Positions 1-12,422 of a stretch of DNA of 64,000 nt are shown piece by piece (position 1 is the stretch's first letter; the number at the start of each line of letters is the position of its first letter). A model generated the notes under the pieces. The model was not told where the DNA came from. It was given only the letters and a program-made list of their open reading frames with translations, and searched no databases. A program made the translations under genes and the position numbers. The stretch is from Pinus tabuliformis. Its lineage: Eukaryota; Streptophyta; Pinopsida; Pinales; Pinaceae. The DNA is taken from NCBI GenBank assembly GCA_031772625.1, contig CM062810.1, positions 707,409,584-707,473,583 of the forward strand. Reading direction: 5' to 3'.

Positions 1-1
1 A

Positions 2-1639
2 AATTCAAACCGACAAAATGGAGGTGATGTAGATGACTCTAATTCACCTGTTGATATGGATGTTACTTATGATTGTGAATTGAACTTGTCTACAGATTTT
101 GAACCAACTTCCTTCAAAGAAGCTGCTTCTCATGATGAATGGAAAGAAGCGATGAAAAAGGAGTATGATGCCCTCATAAAGAATGGCACTTGGAAGCTGG
201 TTGATCCTCCATTTGGAACCAAACCAATTGGCTGCAAGTGGGTCTACAAGAACAAGTACAAAGCTGATGGCTCACTTGACAAGCACAAAGCTAGGCTTGT
301 GGCAAAAGGCTTTGCACAGAAGGAAGGGGTCGATTATGAGGAAAATTTTTCCCCCACAGCAAAATGGGCCACCATCTCGACACTCTTTGCACTAGCTGCT
401 CAGAATGGTTGGAAAGTCCATCAAATGGATGTAAAAACTGCATTCTTGAATGGAGATCTAAAAGAAAATGTTTTTATGTCCCAGCCTGAAGGATTTGCTG
501 TGAAAGGACATGAACATAAAGTATGCAAACTTGTGAAGTCCTTGTATGGCCTCAAACAAGCACCACGAGCCTGGTATGAAAAACTAACTGAGCATCTTCT
601 GAAACTCAACTTCAATCATTTTGATCTTGATGATGCAACTTTATTTGTCAAGAAAGTTTGCAAAACAGTTGTGTATCTTGTGGTATATGTAGATGATCTT
701 TTAATGACAGGGAACAATGAAAGCTACATTGCATCCATAAAGAAGGAATTGGGGAAAAGTTTTGAAATGACTGATTTGGGCTATGTTCATTACTATCTTG
801 GCATTGAAGTAAACCAACATCCAAAATCCATATTTCTTTCTCAAAAGAAATACATTGGAGATTTGTTAAACAGATTTGGCATGACAGAGTGCAATCCTCT
901 TTCTACTCCAATGGAACAAAACTTAAAGCTCACATCTATTGAAGGAAAGGAATTTGAGGATGCAACAAAGTATAGACAGCTTGTAGGAAGTCTCATCTAC
1001 CTCACTACTACCAGACCAGACATTTCATTTACTGTTGGAATCCTCTCCAGGTTCATGCAAAAGCCTTGTGAGGGACATTGGTCTACTGTAAAAAGAGTTC
1101 TAAGGTACTTGAAGGGAACTCAAGACCTTGGAATCAAGTATACACAAGTGGACGACTTCAGCTTGATTGTATACTCTGATTCAGACTTCGATGGAGATAA
1201 AGAAACTGGGGTATCTACTTCAGGATATGCTCTGAGTCTTGGATTAGGAGCTGTCTCCTGGAGATCACGCAAACAATCAATTCCAGCAGATTCCACAACA
1301 GAAGCAAAATACGTGGCAGCAGCTGAAGCAACGAAAGAAATTGTGTGGCTCAGGAAAATTCTTGAAGATTTGCAGGTAAAACAAGTACAATCAACTCCAC
1401 TCATGATTGATAACACCTCTGCAATAAAGTTGGCCAAGAACCCAAAATTCCATGATCGAACAAAGCATATCAATACTAAATATCATCTGATTCGACATCA
1501 TGTTGAGGCCAAAACAATCCATCTCCATCATTGTTCCACAAATGAGCAAATTGCAGACATCTTCGCCAAAGCACTTGGAAGGGAAAAGCTTGAACGATTC
1601 AGAATGATGCTTGGACTCACCAACATCCCTTCAGATTAA
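2..1639 (+). CDS. Ty1/copia polyprotein, C-terminal part (reverse transcriptase and RNase H)
   Basis: The frame is open to the left edge, so the first Met at 56 is not a true start; this is the 3' part of a copia pol. From the Met, residues about 25-250 are the RVT_2 reverse transcriptase, with the motifs KARLVAKGF, QMDVKTAFLNG, SLYGLKQAPRAWY and the catalytic YVDD. Residues about 370-500 are copia RNase H, with YSDSDFDG, STTEAKYVAAAEA, KHINTKYH and the terminal EQIADIFAKAL. No internal stop is present in the visible part. The stop codon is followed at once by a G-rich tract and the LTR, as expected for this superfamily. Gag, protease and integrase lie outside the window. The element sits inside the protease of a gypsy copy on the opposite strand. 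Confidence 0.93.
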   Translation, partial: NSNRQNGGDVDDSNSPVDMDVTYDCELNLSTDFEPTSFKEAASHDEWKEAMKKEYDALIKNGTWKLVDPPFGTKPIGCKWVYKNKYKADGSLDKHKARLVAKGFAQKEGVDYEENFSPTAKWATISTLFALAAQNGWKVHQMDVKTAFLNGDLKENVFMSQPEGFAVKGHEHKVCKLVKSLYGLKQAPRAWYEKLTEHLLKLNFNHFDLDDATLFVKKVCKTVVYLVVYVDDLLMTGNNESYIASIKKELGKSFEMTDLGYVHYYLGIEVNQHPKSIFLSQKKYIGDLLNRFGMTECNPLSTPMEQNLKLTSIEGKEFEDATKYRQLVGSLIYLTTTRPDISFTVGILSRFMQKPCEGHWSTVKRVLRYLKGTQDLGIKYTQVDDFSLIVYSDSDFDGDKETGVSTSGYALSLGLGAVSWRSRKQSIPADSTTEAKYVAAAEATKEIVWLRKILEDLQVKQVQSTPLMIDNTSAIKLAKNPKFHDRTKHINTKYHLIRHHVEAKTIHLHHCSTNEQIADIFAKALGREKLERFRMMLGLTNIPSD

Positions 1640-1651
1640 GGGGGGGAATTT
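1638..1651 (+). other. Polypurine tract of the copia element
   Basis: A run of seven G after AA, overlapping the pol stop codon and ending just before the TG of the LTR. It would prime plus-strand DNA synthesis. Confidence 0.75.
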
Positions 1652-1826
1652 TGACACCTAATCTTCATGATTGGGGGAATTTGTGTAAATAAATAAATTA
1701 GGAATGTGAACAGTCATCGGGAGATGAACTGAACAATCACTCCTATTGTATATAACAATAGCCTACCTATGGAATAATACACCAATCAGTTTTTCTGCCC
1801 TTGGAGAGTTACTGCCTGGCCTGACA
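1652..1826 (+). repeat. 3' LTR of the copia element (about 175 bp)
   Basis: It starts TGACACC directly after the polypurine tract and ends in CTGACA. The sequence beyond 1826 resumes a gypsy protease frame on the opposite strand, which fixes the right boundary. It contains TATATAACAA near 1750 and AATAA-type signals. At about 175 bp it is short for copia. The left LTR is outside the window, so it cannot be compared. Confidence 0.65.
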
Positions 1827-3331
1827 ATATTTTTCAGCTTTAAGTTCACATTTTTCTACCAACTGTGGTCCAAATGTAACTTAAACTAGCCCTTGGATCA
1901 ATTAAAACATAAATAGGTTGGTTGGAAATGGTACCTTCAATTTCAATCATCGTTGATTGATCCTCCCCTTGTCTTTCTTTCAAGGTTGCACTTATCTTGG
2001 GAATATTTTGGGCAATATAATTCATCATAGTGGCTTCGCTAACAACTTGGATGTTTTGAACATATATGGGATTATGTGGAAAATCCCTCAGCAAATGAGG
2101 TTCACCACATCCCCAACACTTCAGTGGCTCTCCTTCTTTACCCCCACTGATCTTCTTCCCATTCAGATCCATAGGTTTTGATCCAGCTTTAGATTGGGTT
2201 GGTTAATTTCCATTCCCTTTACTTGAATTTTTACGTTGATGATCCATTCCAAAATTTTTCAGATAGCCTGGTTTCTATCATTTTGTTCCAACTACAGGTT
2301 TGGTTTCATCCTTGTTCTACCAAACCTTGGAGCCTTCTCCCTTATTCTTAAATTGTTGGTAAAAAAGTCTTGCCTTCTGTACTTCTTCATCCATTGTATT
2401 CAGATTGTCAAACTTATCCACTCCTTCTAGACAATAGGAAAATAGTTCACAAACTGTTGTACCCTCGCTTTTTCTTCTTTAATGTAAGGCATGTACTATA
2501 GAAAATTTGTAAACTTTGCCACAAATTCGTCCATGGTTAATTGTCCTAACTTTAACTCATGGTACTATTTTTCACAATCATCATAATAACGTTCACTTAA
2601 ATAATGGTTCTTGAACTACTTTTGGAATTCCTCCTAGGTTACTGTCTTTCCCTCTAGCAAATCCACACTTTTGGCTTCCTCCCACGAGACGGAAACTTTA
2701 CCTTGCAACTGGTAGATGGCCAATCTGGCCTTTAAGTTTATCTCATATTCGTAGACTTTGAAATATTTAGTCATATTTAGTAACCATGCTTCTGCATCCT
2801 CCTCCTTCTCCCCATCAAAATTAGGGGGTTTATTTTTCCTAAATTCCCCTTGTAGTTCTATTTTCTTCTCTCTTATATGTTCTTGGGTATGTCCTATCGG
2901 CGCCCCCCCTCCCCCCCACTTTCGGATTTCTCTGATTATGTGTCCATTTTATTTCACATATACTATCTTATGGATAGAATTTTTCATCCATCAATCCCCT
3001 CATCATCTTCTCATGTTCCTCGCTGGACTTTAGCAGGCGCTCGTTACTGCTTCGCAGGCATGCCAATTTTTTCTAAAGATCCCTAATGACATTCATAAAT
3101 TGGGTAGTTATTGGGTTAGATCTATTTCCTAATACATCATACAAGGATTCTCCTCGAGCAATATCTAGAGTCTCTTTTGCCATCTTCTTTGTAATTTATT
3201 CACTTGCTTACCTTCAAATTTAACCGAAATGATTATTAGTTTTTTTCTTTAAACTGTATTTTTTTTTTTTAATTTACAAGGTATTGTTCATTACTTTATG
3301 TAGTGGTCCCTTTGCCCAATGGTGAACATGG
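1827..3331 (-). pseudogene. Degenerate Ty3/gypsy gag and protease start
   Basis: Read on the minus strand from the primer site, this shows a gag capsid segment near 2690-2830 (KPPNFDG, then ARLAIYQLQGK followed by WEEA). A zinc knuckle CWGCGEPHLLRDFP follows near 2080-2115, its last Cys apparently lost. The protease start comes next (GTISNQPIYVLIDP near 1890-1930), where the DTG/DSG catalytic triad has become DPR. Several stops and frameshifts are present; the longest open piece is 1846-2172. The protease frame runs up to 1827, where the copia LTR abuts, so the copia element landed here. Confidence 0.8.
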
Positions 3332-3343
3332 CCTCTGATACCA
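3332..3343 (-). other. Primer-binding site of the gypsy element
   Basis: The minus strand reads TGGTATCAGAGG, one base from the usual TGGTATCAGAGC complementary to the 3' end of initiator-Met tRNA. It lies two bases inside the LTR end. Confidence 0.85.
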
Positions 3344-3345
3344 TC

Positions 3346-6300
3346 TGTCACATCTCCATAGTTTACTACAAGTCAATTTTTTTTTGGAAATTAACCCTTC
3401 TACATACTACCATGCTTAAGTAATTCAAAGCACCACCATACCCTATTCTATTAAGTGGAAGGATAAATCATATTCTAACCATACCTCCCTTATCAAGTTA
3501 TTGACACCAATATACATTAATGACCTCACCAAGAGGTCATCTCCTACGTAATCCAAACTATTTTTGAATATATCTATTATGACTCATTTATCATGGTCGT
3601 CTTGTTGTGGGTTTATGGTTCCTTGTCACATTTGTTGATCCACGTTTGGACTGTTATTCGATATATATGAATATATATGGGTGAATTATTAAGGTTGGTC
3701 ATGGTAAGTGTTATTTAGGCACTAGAATTATCCCCTATATCAAAACTCCATATATCAAAATTCATGTTCATTTTATGGTTTCCAATGCTATTAATTGGCA
3801 CTATCTGAATGGGCTGTGTTGGAAACCTCATGTCCCATACCCATCTTCCACATAGTTCTTCATCACATGGGCACCTATGGCCTTCCCCACAACATTTAAT
3901 CACTTGGAAACACGCACTATCTACTCAAGGGTATCATCATGTACAAAACACTAATGCGGTTGTTTAGTTTTTGTTTTTTCATCCCTCTGTCACTCCTATT
4001 CTTGGTGGCTTTGCCCAAACACTCGCTGCTCAACCTTGTTTCGTCTCCTTTCTCCAGAATGGTGACAGTTTCCCAACTCTAGGGTTTTTCCTTGCCACAT
4101 TACCCATGAACACAGCCATGGCTAAAATGTTTCTCAGGATTTATATTCAAATAGAGATTCAAGATACATTGCGACCTTGTCCCTTACTCGCTTCAACAAC
4201 TTTGACAAGGTATTCTCTTTGCACATTTTGGTATGATTTAATTGGGATGGTTTCAGTTTCCTTTCTTTTCGAGCTCAAGGTTACAAAAATAGAAACTTGT
4301 TTATTATGTTGAAGTTTGGATCTTTTAATCTCTTTAGCCAGCCAAGTACAAGAATATAAGGCTCCTCTACACGGCTTACCTCTTGGACTATTTATTTTTT
4401 TCCACAGATAAATTATCTTCTCTTACTGACAAGGGTTTTGGTTGCATTTAGTTAAATTATTTTCCAAGTTAACCCTTCATAGGCTTCTCCATTTGTGCAG
4501 GCATTCGGGACTATGCTCTAGTGCCACGAAAGAGTTATTTTCTCAATTCTTTCCACGCGCAGTGAAGAAACCCTGACTAACTGACCACAAGGGTACGTTC
4601 CTAGATGAATCCCTAATTATGTATGAGACTTGTGTTACCTAATTCACCACACTTATTTTTTTAAAGTTATTTCTTCCTTTCTTTTTCACCTTAACAGAGT
4701 TTAACTTCTAGCCATTATTTTTCTCTAGGGTTTATGCCAGGTTATCGATTCTAACAGGTATATCAATGCCTAAATATTTGCCTTTCCTTTTTTTTCTGGA
4801 TACTGTTATAGTAGGGTTTTAGGTCGACCCTTCATTTATTTTTCAGATACAGTTTATTAATGTGTTACATTTATGCAACATAACTTCCCTGCCAATAATT
4901 TGATAATGAAAGATCTCGCTCAACCTCAACTCAGTCACACTGTAACCCTAACCTTTATGTATCTTTCGAGGTCAGTGGAACCCATTTCACTGGAATTTAT
5001 GTTGTCAATGTTATTGGAATGTATGTGGCCCATATCATTTTCTATGGAGATAGTAGTGTTGGTTGGCTAAATTGATGAATATCTCCCTCTATTTTATGCA
5101 AGCCTTCTTGTTGAAGTATCATTTAATAATATTCACTGTATCAAAGTTTTATTAAGTCCAAGTATCCTTCCCTGTGAATTTTGGGTATTATTTATCAAAT
5201 GTACTCTAATAACTTATGTGGGATTTCAGAATCCATGCATAAGAATTGAACCTGGAACATATGGAATGTGCATTGCTCTTTTTTTTTTAATATAATTTAT
5301 ATGTTTCTAATTCATAGCTATGCTCTAGCCTCTATAATTTTGTTTACTTTATGGTCACATTTTCAATACCATAAGGACCCTATTTAATGCATATGGAAAA
5401 CATATTTTTGTTGGATATATGATTGTTACAGTAAAATTTCTCTCTTGTGAATGGGTTATGTTTGTAATCATTTCCACCAAAGATGTCTTAATTGCATTTG
5501 ATAGTTAGTATTCTTAACTCTTGCTATGTTTATGCCATGATTTCTTGAGTTTTCCTCACGATAATACAATTATGAAGGACTATATAGGTCCCTTTTTTGA
5601 TTATCCCTATGAAGTACCTCTTTAAATGCTTTTATGAGAGGAATATGAATGCGTTTTGCGACATAAATCATTATTGTATGTTAATTCCCAATTTGATTAT
5701 GGTTTTCTTTTCATAGCATTCTAAATTACAAATCTGTTACCTCTCGTTTTGTCTTCGGTTTTTCTATTCATATCGTTCTGTAATATAATGTCTACGAAAT
5801 GCAATTTACTTTTGGTTTCCAAAATTTAAACCTATCACGCTTCAGGTTCCCATTACCCTCAAGCTAATGGCTATTTTTTTCACTACAATGCACGCTTACT
5901 ACCTGTGATAATTAAAATTATCTGGGTTGGGAATCAATAAGGGTAAATACATAATTACATCCTATGCCATCGTAATGACCTTTCATTCTGGTTTCCATCT
6001 CATCTAGTACAACTTTCTAGACTTTTAACAATATCATCCCCGTGTTAATCTATGTAGGTTGGTCATACACTCGACCCTTCTATTCTTGAATTCTTTCTTT
6101 TTGAGTTGGGGTTCTATTTTGAATCTTAATTCCATAATTCTTTCTTTATTTTCATTTTTTTTAATAACTGCAGATCTTAAGAGAATTAGTTACATAATTA
6201 TTTTTTTATTAAAGGCCCAAGTGAAAATTGACTCAAGATTTCCCCCCTGAAAACTCCACCCAGCTATTCCACCGACCCCTAGGAGAGGGTAAATCAATTT

Positions 6301-7459
6301 ACTCTAACCAATATTTAGCTTATCTAACCAACAAGTTTCCCTTCTCGATTTCACTGATTCTACCATAATTTTCCCTGCTCTTTTTAATTACATCTAACTA
6401 TAGTGTAGGTTACAATAGATGTTACCAAATTTTGACCCTATTCACTACTAAATCTCAACACTGAAGACTTAAGGGAATAATGCAAGCTCTTTAAAGCTTT
6501 GCAATAATTATGAAAGCAAAATACTAATTACAATATAAGTTTCTCAATTTTTGTACCATGTGAATAGAGAATTACAGAACTTATTAAGTTTTTATAGAAA
6601 TATTCATTCTCTTTAATTACTCGTAATACCATAAAGTCTACGTTACATTATTCCTTGCTCAATAACAAATACTGAACTCTTTATAATCGAAGGAAGAAGA
6701 AGCGAATAGTTAGCCACCTACAATACTGCTTTTGAAAATCATACGCATCTACCCTTATGCATTCAAGTAAATAAAGAGTTTTGATAACCACATGCTTCAG
6801 AATTAATAACAGGCTTCATACACATTAAAATAGTCTCATCATTCATAGGCTTCAAAACTAGTGACAGAAGTCCTATGCATCGAATTAATTGCATAATTAA
6901 TCTCAGAGTTAAATATACACAAATTTCCTAACCAAAATCGCAATAGAAACTCGTACTTAATGAGAACACTTGCCACCCAACCATGAACTGTACCTCCATT
7001 TCCCCCTGAGCTAAGAACACTCGCCAAGGAAATAAACAACCTCTGTTGATCCCTTTCCTACGTATTTTATACCTTTTTTTCCATTATGGATGTTTCCCTT
7101 AGTAGAGTCTCGCTTTTTTGGACCTTTTTATCCACTTGCCTAGGATTTTCCATAAAATCCCGCCTTTCTCTCCCATGACACTTTTATGCTTATCCAAGCT
7201 TAGCATCTTCCCCAACTAAGCTATTTAATGGATCTCCTATCCATTAAATCTTGTCTAGAACCTTATCTAGAATATTTATGATGGAAAAATTATCGTAGGC
7301 AAGAATCTCATCTTCAAATATATCATTTTCATGTACTTAAATCCATTTATTTAGTAATAAAAATATTTATTTACATATCTGTTTCAATGTACTTCATGGC
7401 TTTTCTACTATAATTTTAGTCTAAATAAAACAATGTTACAACAATAGAGGGATATTACA
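3346..7459 (-). repeat. 5' LTR of the gypsy element (about 4.1 kb)
   Basis: On the minus strand it begins TGTAATATCC at 7459 and ends GGAGATGTGACA at 3346, two bases before the primer site; the termini form an imperfect inverted repeat. The first about 480 bp (7459 to about 6980) are closely repeated at 49309-49797, next to another gypsy integrase end, which confirms this LTR edge. LTRs of several kb are known in the del/Tekay group of chromoviruses. I see no gene inside; short ORFs are chance. I did not find a second complete copy, so parts of the 4.1 kb could be later insertions. Confidence 0.65.
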
Positions 7460-8800
7460 CTCCAGATACCAAGTCTATAGAGAAGTAAATGTCCCATTTA
7501 GGTGGTAATCCTGGAATTTAAGCAAATACATCTTTGAATTCCCTAAGTACCAGGTGGTCTTTGATGCTTGGTTCCTAATCATTGATTGTCTCTTCCATGT
7601 GGGCTACATAAATTTGGCATCCGTTTTTTACTTTTTCTTTAGTTGCATGGCTAATATCCCTTTGACATAAATTGGCCTTGGAATTACTTGTCCTTGTCTT
7701 TGTTTCCCTTCTTCATTGAAGCAAGAAAATGACTTATCATAGTAGTCTATCACTTCATGGTTTTTTGGCAACCAATCCATACCAATTAGGAAATCATATG
7801 ATCATAATGGTATGATGTTCAAATTTTCAATTTTTCTCAACCCTTTCATATTAATTTGGCATTCTTTTACAATTTTAATTACTCTTCATTTAGATCTTGT
7901 AGCTAATTGAACTAACCAAGTCGTTCCATTCTTGGTTTTCCTTAAGTTAATTCTTTCAACAAGTTTAGGATCAAGATAAATATGACTAGCTCTAGAAAAA
8001 AATTAAAATTACAATGGGTTAGTTATTTATCTTAACTTAAACATTAGTCAAATGTGATTGATGGTTATACTTCTTGTTTTCCAATGCTACATAGATCTTG
8101 GGCATGCTTCTACCCATTTCCCCCATCACATCAACTCCTAGAATGTGATGCGTAATGTTGATTTTGTCTCCTTTTTAAGGGTATTTGTTGTACATGTGAT
8201 TTCCTCCACAACCTCAACACCTAATGGGATAAAATATTGGTCTATTACTTAATGAATCAACCCCCTTTGGTTTATTATCGGTTAGTTGAGTTTGATGATT
8301 TACCTAAGAACTTTTATTAAAAAATGAAGGTTTAAACACCTTCCTTTGCTCCACCTTGGCTCTTTTCTTGCCATCCCAAGTTTCTTGGAAGGTTGGTTTG
8401 TTTTTTTCCTACTTATAGAGATACTTTTCCTTCTTCATAGCTTCATCCAAATTGCTTAGTTCATTGAATTTTATCATTTCACATAAATGGTAGAAACCCA
8501 CTCACAAATATTTGTATTCTTATCTTTCAATCCTTTATAAAATCAACATACCTAAACAATTCAATGAATTTACAGGATACTCTTCCATTTTCATGTTTCC
8601 TAACTTGAGTTAGAATAGCTATTGCATTTTCCCTTCATAGTAGTTCCAAGACAAGTATTTCATTTGGAAGTAATCTTTAAATTTCTGCTATGAGATATTT
8701 TTTTCATCCAAGTATTTTACTTCTCTAAGTTGGTCTGGCTAAAAGTTCACTCCCCCCTCCAAGTGGTAGATTACAATTCAGGCTCCAACAAGTGCAAAAG
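7460..8800 (-). pseudogene. Degenerate Ty3/gypsy gag-protease-reverse transcriptase start
   Basis: Minus-strand reading gives a weak gag at about 8800-8350. A zinc knuckle (CGGNHMYNKYP) lies near 8185-8215, then the protease tail LIGMDWLPKNHEVIDYY near 7750-7800. Next comes the protease-RT linker with LVLREFKDVF and IPGLPPKWDI, a hallmark of gypsy pol, near 7480-7560. Stops and frameshifts are frequent. The frame ends at the 7459/7460 junction inside the sequence that normally leads into RT, exactly where the 4.1-kb LTR begins, so this is the host copy into which that element inserted. The rest of its pol is not in the window. Confidence 0.75.
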
Positions 8801-10707
8801 TTGAAATGAAGATGGAAAAATACCCAACAAAATGAAAATGGGACTTTATCCTTTCCTAGTGGCTTATAATTTATCACATCCTAATAGACATCAAGGGTTA
8901 GGGTTAGGGATTTTGCATGTTGTAACCCCAAATTAGTGTTATTTTTGTGGACCTTCTAAATTTTTTTGAAAGTACATAGATGAATTTATCCACATGTATG
9001 AGTATGGGAAGATGACATGGCATCCACAGAGTCCCATTTTGGTCAACAAAATAGGTTAACTTGTCAGAGAGATAAATTAGATGCACGAACTCTATTAGAG
9101 GTGATATTCACACAATTGGAAGCATAGAATAAAATTAAGAGACTATGATATAATACCACAACTTTTTGACCCAAAAGTATAACTCAAACCCTCAATGCAC
9201 CCCTAAAGGTCTTGCAACAATGTCGGTCTTGCTCATGAAATGGCCCTTACAAGCCAATAGCTCTAATTTTTCCAATCAAAGTACCAAAATGAATCATTAA
9301 ATATACAAATGGACTCTAATAAAATATAGTTTCAATTATGAGGAATTGCTTAGAGTATAGAATCAATAAGAATACCTTTTCACTATAAGAACAAATGGAA
9401 CTAGAAACCAAAAAAATATCCATAAATAGAGTGAGGAACTAAAGCCATAAGCTAGAGCTACAATTAAAGATGGAGTTATATAGCTAGGAACCAAATCCAA
9501 TGCTATAACCAAGAGCTAGAGTTAATCAAAAACCTCTCATTGGGAATGTGTGATCCCAAATGGAAATGAAAAAATAAATGGTTGTAATACTTAGTGCCCA
9601 CATTGAATTCAATAATTAATGAGGTTTAGAAGAAGAAAAAATGGCAATGCAAGCATTAAAAAATTAAAATAATAGAAAATGAAACTAATAAATGAGAAAA
9701 AATGGGAGTGGTAAATGGATGGATAAGGATGTTTGGCCTTCCCATTAATCTCATCTCTACTTATACATCTTCTTTGAATTGGACTTATGAAATTTTTTTC
9801 TGCTAAGAGGTGAGGATGTATATGAAATTTGGTTGTGTAAACTTTTGAATGGCTCGTGAACCTTTACTCTACATTACAAAATGAAATTTCCTAAATAAAG
9901 TTTAAGTAACCATTTGAAGCTAGTTTTCCCATTTGTGTTTCCAAGGTAATATCTCTTTATGGATTATGAGTTTTTTTTATTGGCATATGATGGAATCATA
10001 ACTAGAATTACACTTTAATGAATTCTTATGGACAATTCAGTTGTGATTAAATAATTGTCATTATAAATTTAGATATCTCTTACTCAAAAGTCATTATCAA
10101 ATTAATATGAAATTTCCTTTATTAAATTCAATCCTATCCCATTGTAAACTCAACCTTAATAGAAAAATCACTCAAGAAATTTATTTAGTAGTGCAGACAA
10201 GGTCAATGAGCATGATTTTATGGTTATCACAATCCCTGATATAGTTTCTACACTCATGATTTCATAAATAAACACCAATCTTGTTCTAGGAGGTGATTTT
10301 CCATTCAATGGGCCATACACTATGTTCAAACCATGCCAAGAAAATTGTTTTGACTCAATCTTAGCATCCAATGTGCAATCTCAGCATGCATAACCTCTTT
10401 CCATTTTAATAAATCTTTAGAAGTGATATTTTCATTATCTCATTAGCTAAAAATTCTAAGTCATGACTCTTACACCACAACCCTTTCATAAATAACTATC
10501 CATTGGAGTGTTTTCTTTATGGAGAAAAGTGTTTGAGTTTATAATATTTTACGACTAAACATTATCGTGTATATCCCAAATTCAATGTTTTCCATCAACC
10601 TAAATTGAATAAGGACAATGCTCTTTTTATCCATTTATAAGTCTATCTTTTACAAACTATGAGTTAGCTCTACTTTGATTTTATAATCCAAAAAAGATAT
10701 ACCAAGG
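8801..10707. other. AT-rich stretch without recognisable gene
   Basis: No domain, long ORF or RNA gene seen on either strand. A short telomere-like GGTTAGGGTTAGGG occurs at about 8896, too short to mean much. It may be old retrotransposon sequence. Confidence 0.5.
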
Positions 10708-11218
10708 CTTAGAGATTCAATGATTAAAGATTAAGAATGTATACTAATGGAGATGCTTATTTTAGCAAATTTAGAAATGCATTGAGTGCAAATTGTTATG
10801 TATTAATAAATCAAATTTGAAAGAAACTTTTTACTTCCCATAAATCTTAAGAAATTAATTCCTCTTTTGTTCCATATATTGTCAAAAAAAATGTTACTTC
10901 AATTATAACAAAAGAAATTTGAAAAAATTGTTACTTCAATTAAAAAAAAAAAAGAAATTTGAGAAAATTGTTACTTCAATTAAAAAGGAAAAATTAGAAA
11001 ATTGTTGCTTCAATTATAAAAAAAGAAATTTGACACAAGTGTGTTTCAAGTGTCCCAGCAATGTTAAGAATATTTCCATTCGTATTGCTCAATGCACAAC
11101 TTTAATTAACAGCGAGATCCTGTTTATTTGGAAGGGAAAAACACTAAATTTTCACATTATCTATAGGCTAAGGACGCTGACTAATTCATTCATCATACAA
11201 GTAACTTTTATATTTATA

Positions 11219-11259
<41 letters not shown>

Positions 11260-12384
11260 CTTTTATATATATTATTAAGTGATATTTATAATGTTATCAT
11301 ACACCTAATAACATTATTTCCATTTTAAATAATTTACATTAATAAATATTTTAAACATTTTAATAAAAATATTATAAAAATTTTAAAAATATAATAAAAT
11401 AATAAAAAATTAAAAATTAAATTGAGTTGTCACCTCAATCTTAATTTCGTATCTATAATATAAAAAACAACAGAGTACTCTCCAAAAGAAGCTACTACTT
11501 TCAAAATTAACTTAAAAACAAAAGTCTCAATATGATTTTGTCATAAAATCTATATATTGGTTACACCAAAAATTGAAATAATAATAAATTGAAAATAATA
11601 ATTGTAAAAATAGTTGAAGAGGTTTTTGGAACATATCTCTAGTACAAATAAACAAGTTTAAAATGAAGTGAATAGCATTGATAAGTTTATAATAAGTCTT
11701 AAAGAAAATTTAAAGATTAAATAAAATAATATATATATATATATATAGAAAGAAGATCATGGCCAAGTCAGACACCACATTGGTGTATGAGATTCCCTTG
11801 GTTGTGGGATAAGGGACGTACCTTCGCGCAATGATTTGTTGGCTAAGTCTATCGAGGCATACATACTCACCTCCCTCTTGTTTTGAACTTGTCAACTCTT
11901 AGTAGGAAACACATGCTCTTAATCATTAGGCCCACTCAAGCTATATATATTTAATATTTCTAATTAATTAAAAAAATAAATTAAGAATAAATAAATTTGG
12001 TAAATAATTTTCTATTTATATTTAATAGTTTTTGTATAGATTTAAATACTTTTTTACTATGTTAAATTACTTAAAAACAAAGTTAATAATTATAATTATT
12101 AATTAAAACATTTTGACTCCATTAAATTACAAAAAATAATATTTAATTAAACAAATAAAATTATTAATTATTAATTATTAATTATTAAATGAGTTTAAAT
12201 TCATCTTAATTTTAAATTTATGAAGTGCTAGATAAGTGCAAATGTTTCTTCAATTTTTGCACTAAAAAAATTCACTTAAAAAATTTGTTTGGAAGTTAAC
12301 ATAGATGTAAGATAGTTGTTAATAAGAAAATATTACAAAAAAATCAGAATAAAATAGAATATAACTTTAAATATATTAACTTAT

Positions 12385-12422
<38 letters not shown>

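Noticed and set aside
8893..8910. Telomere-like GGGTTAGGGTTAGGG
   Set aside because: Only two to three units, expected by chance; the usual plant telomere repeat is TTTAGGG.
11750..11930. GC-richer block resembling a tRNA or small RNA gene
   Set aside because: Neither A and B boxes in proper spacing nor a cloverleaf could be drawn. It recurs only because the whole 2.7-kb unit is duplicated.
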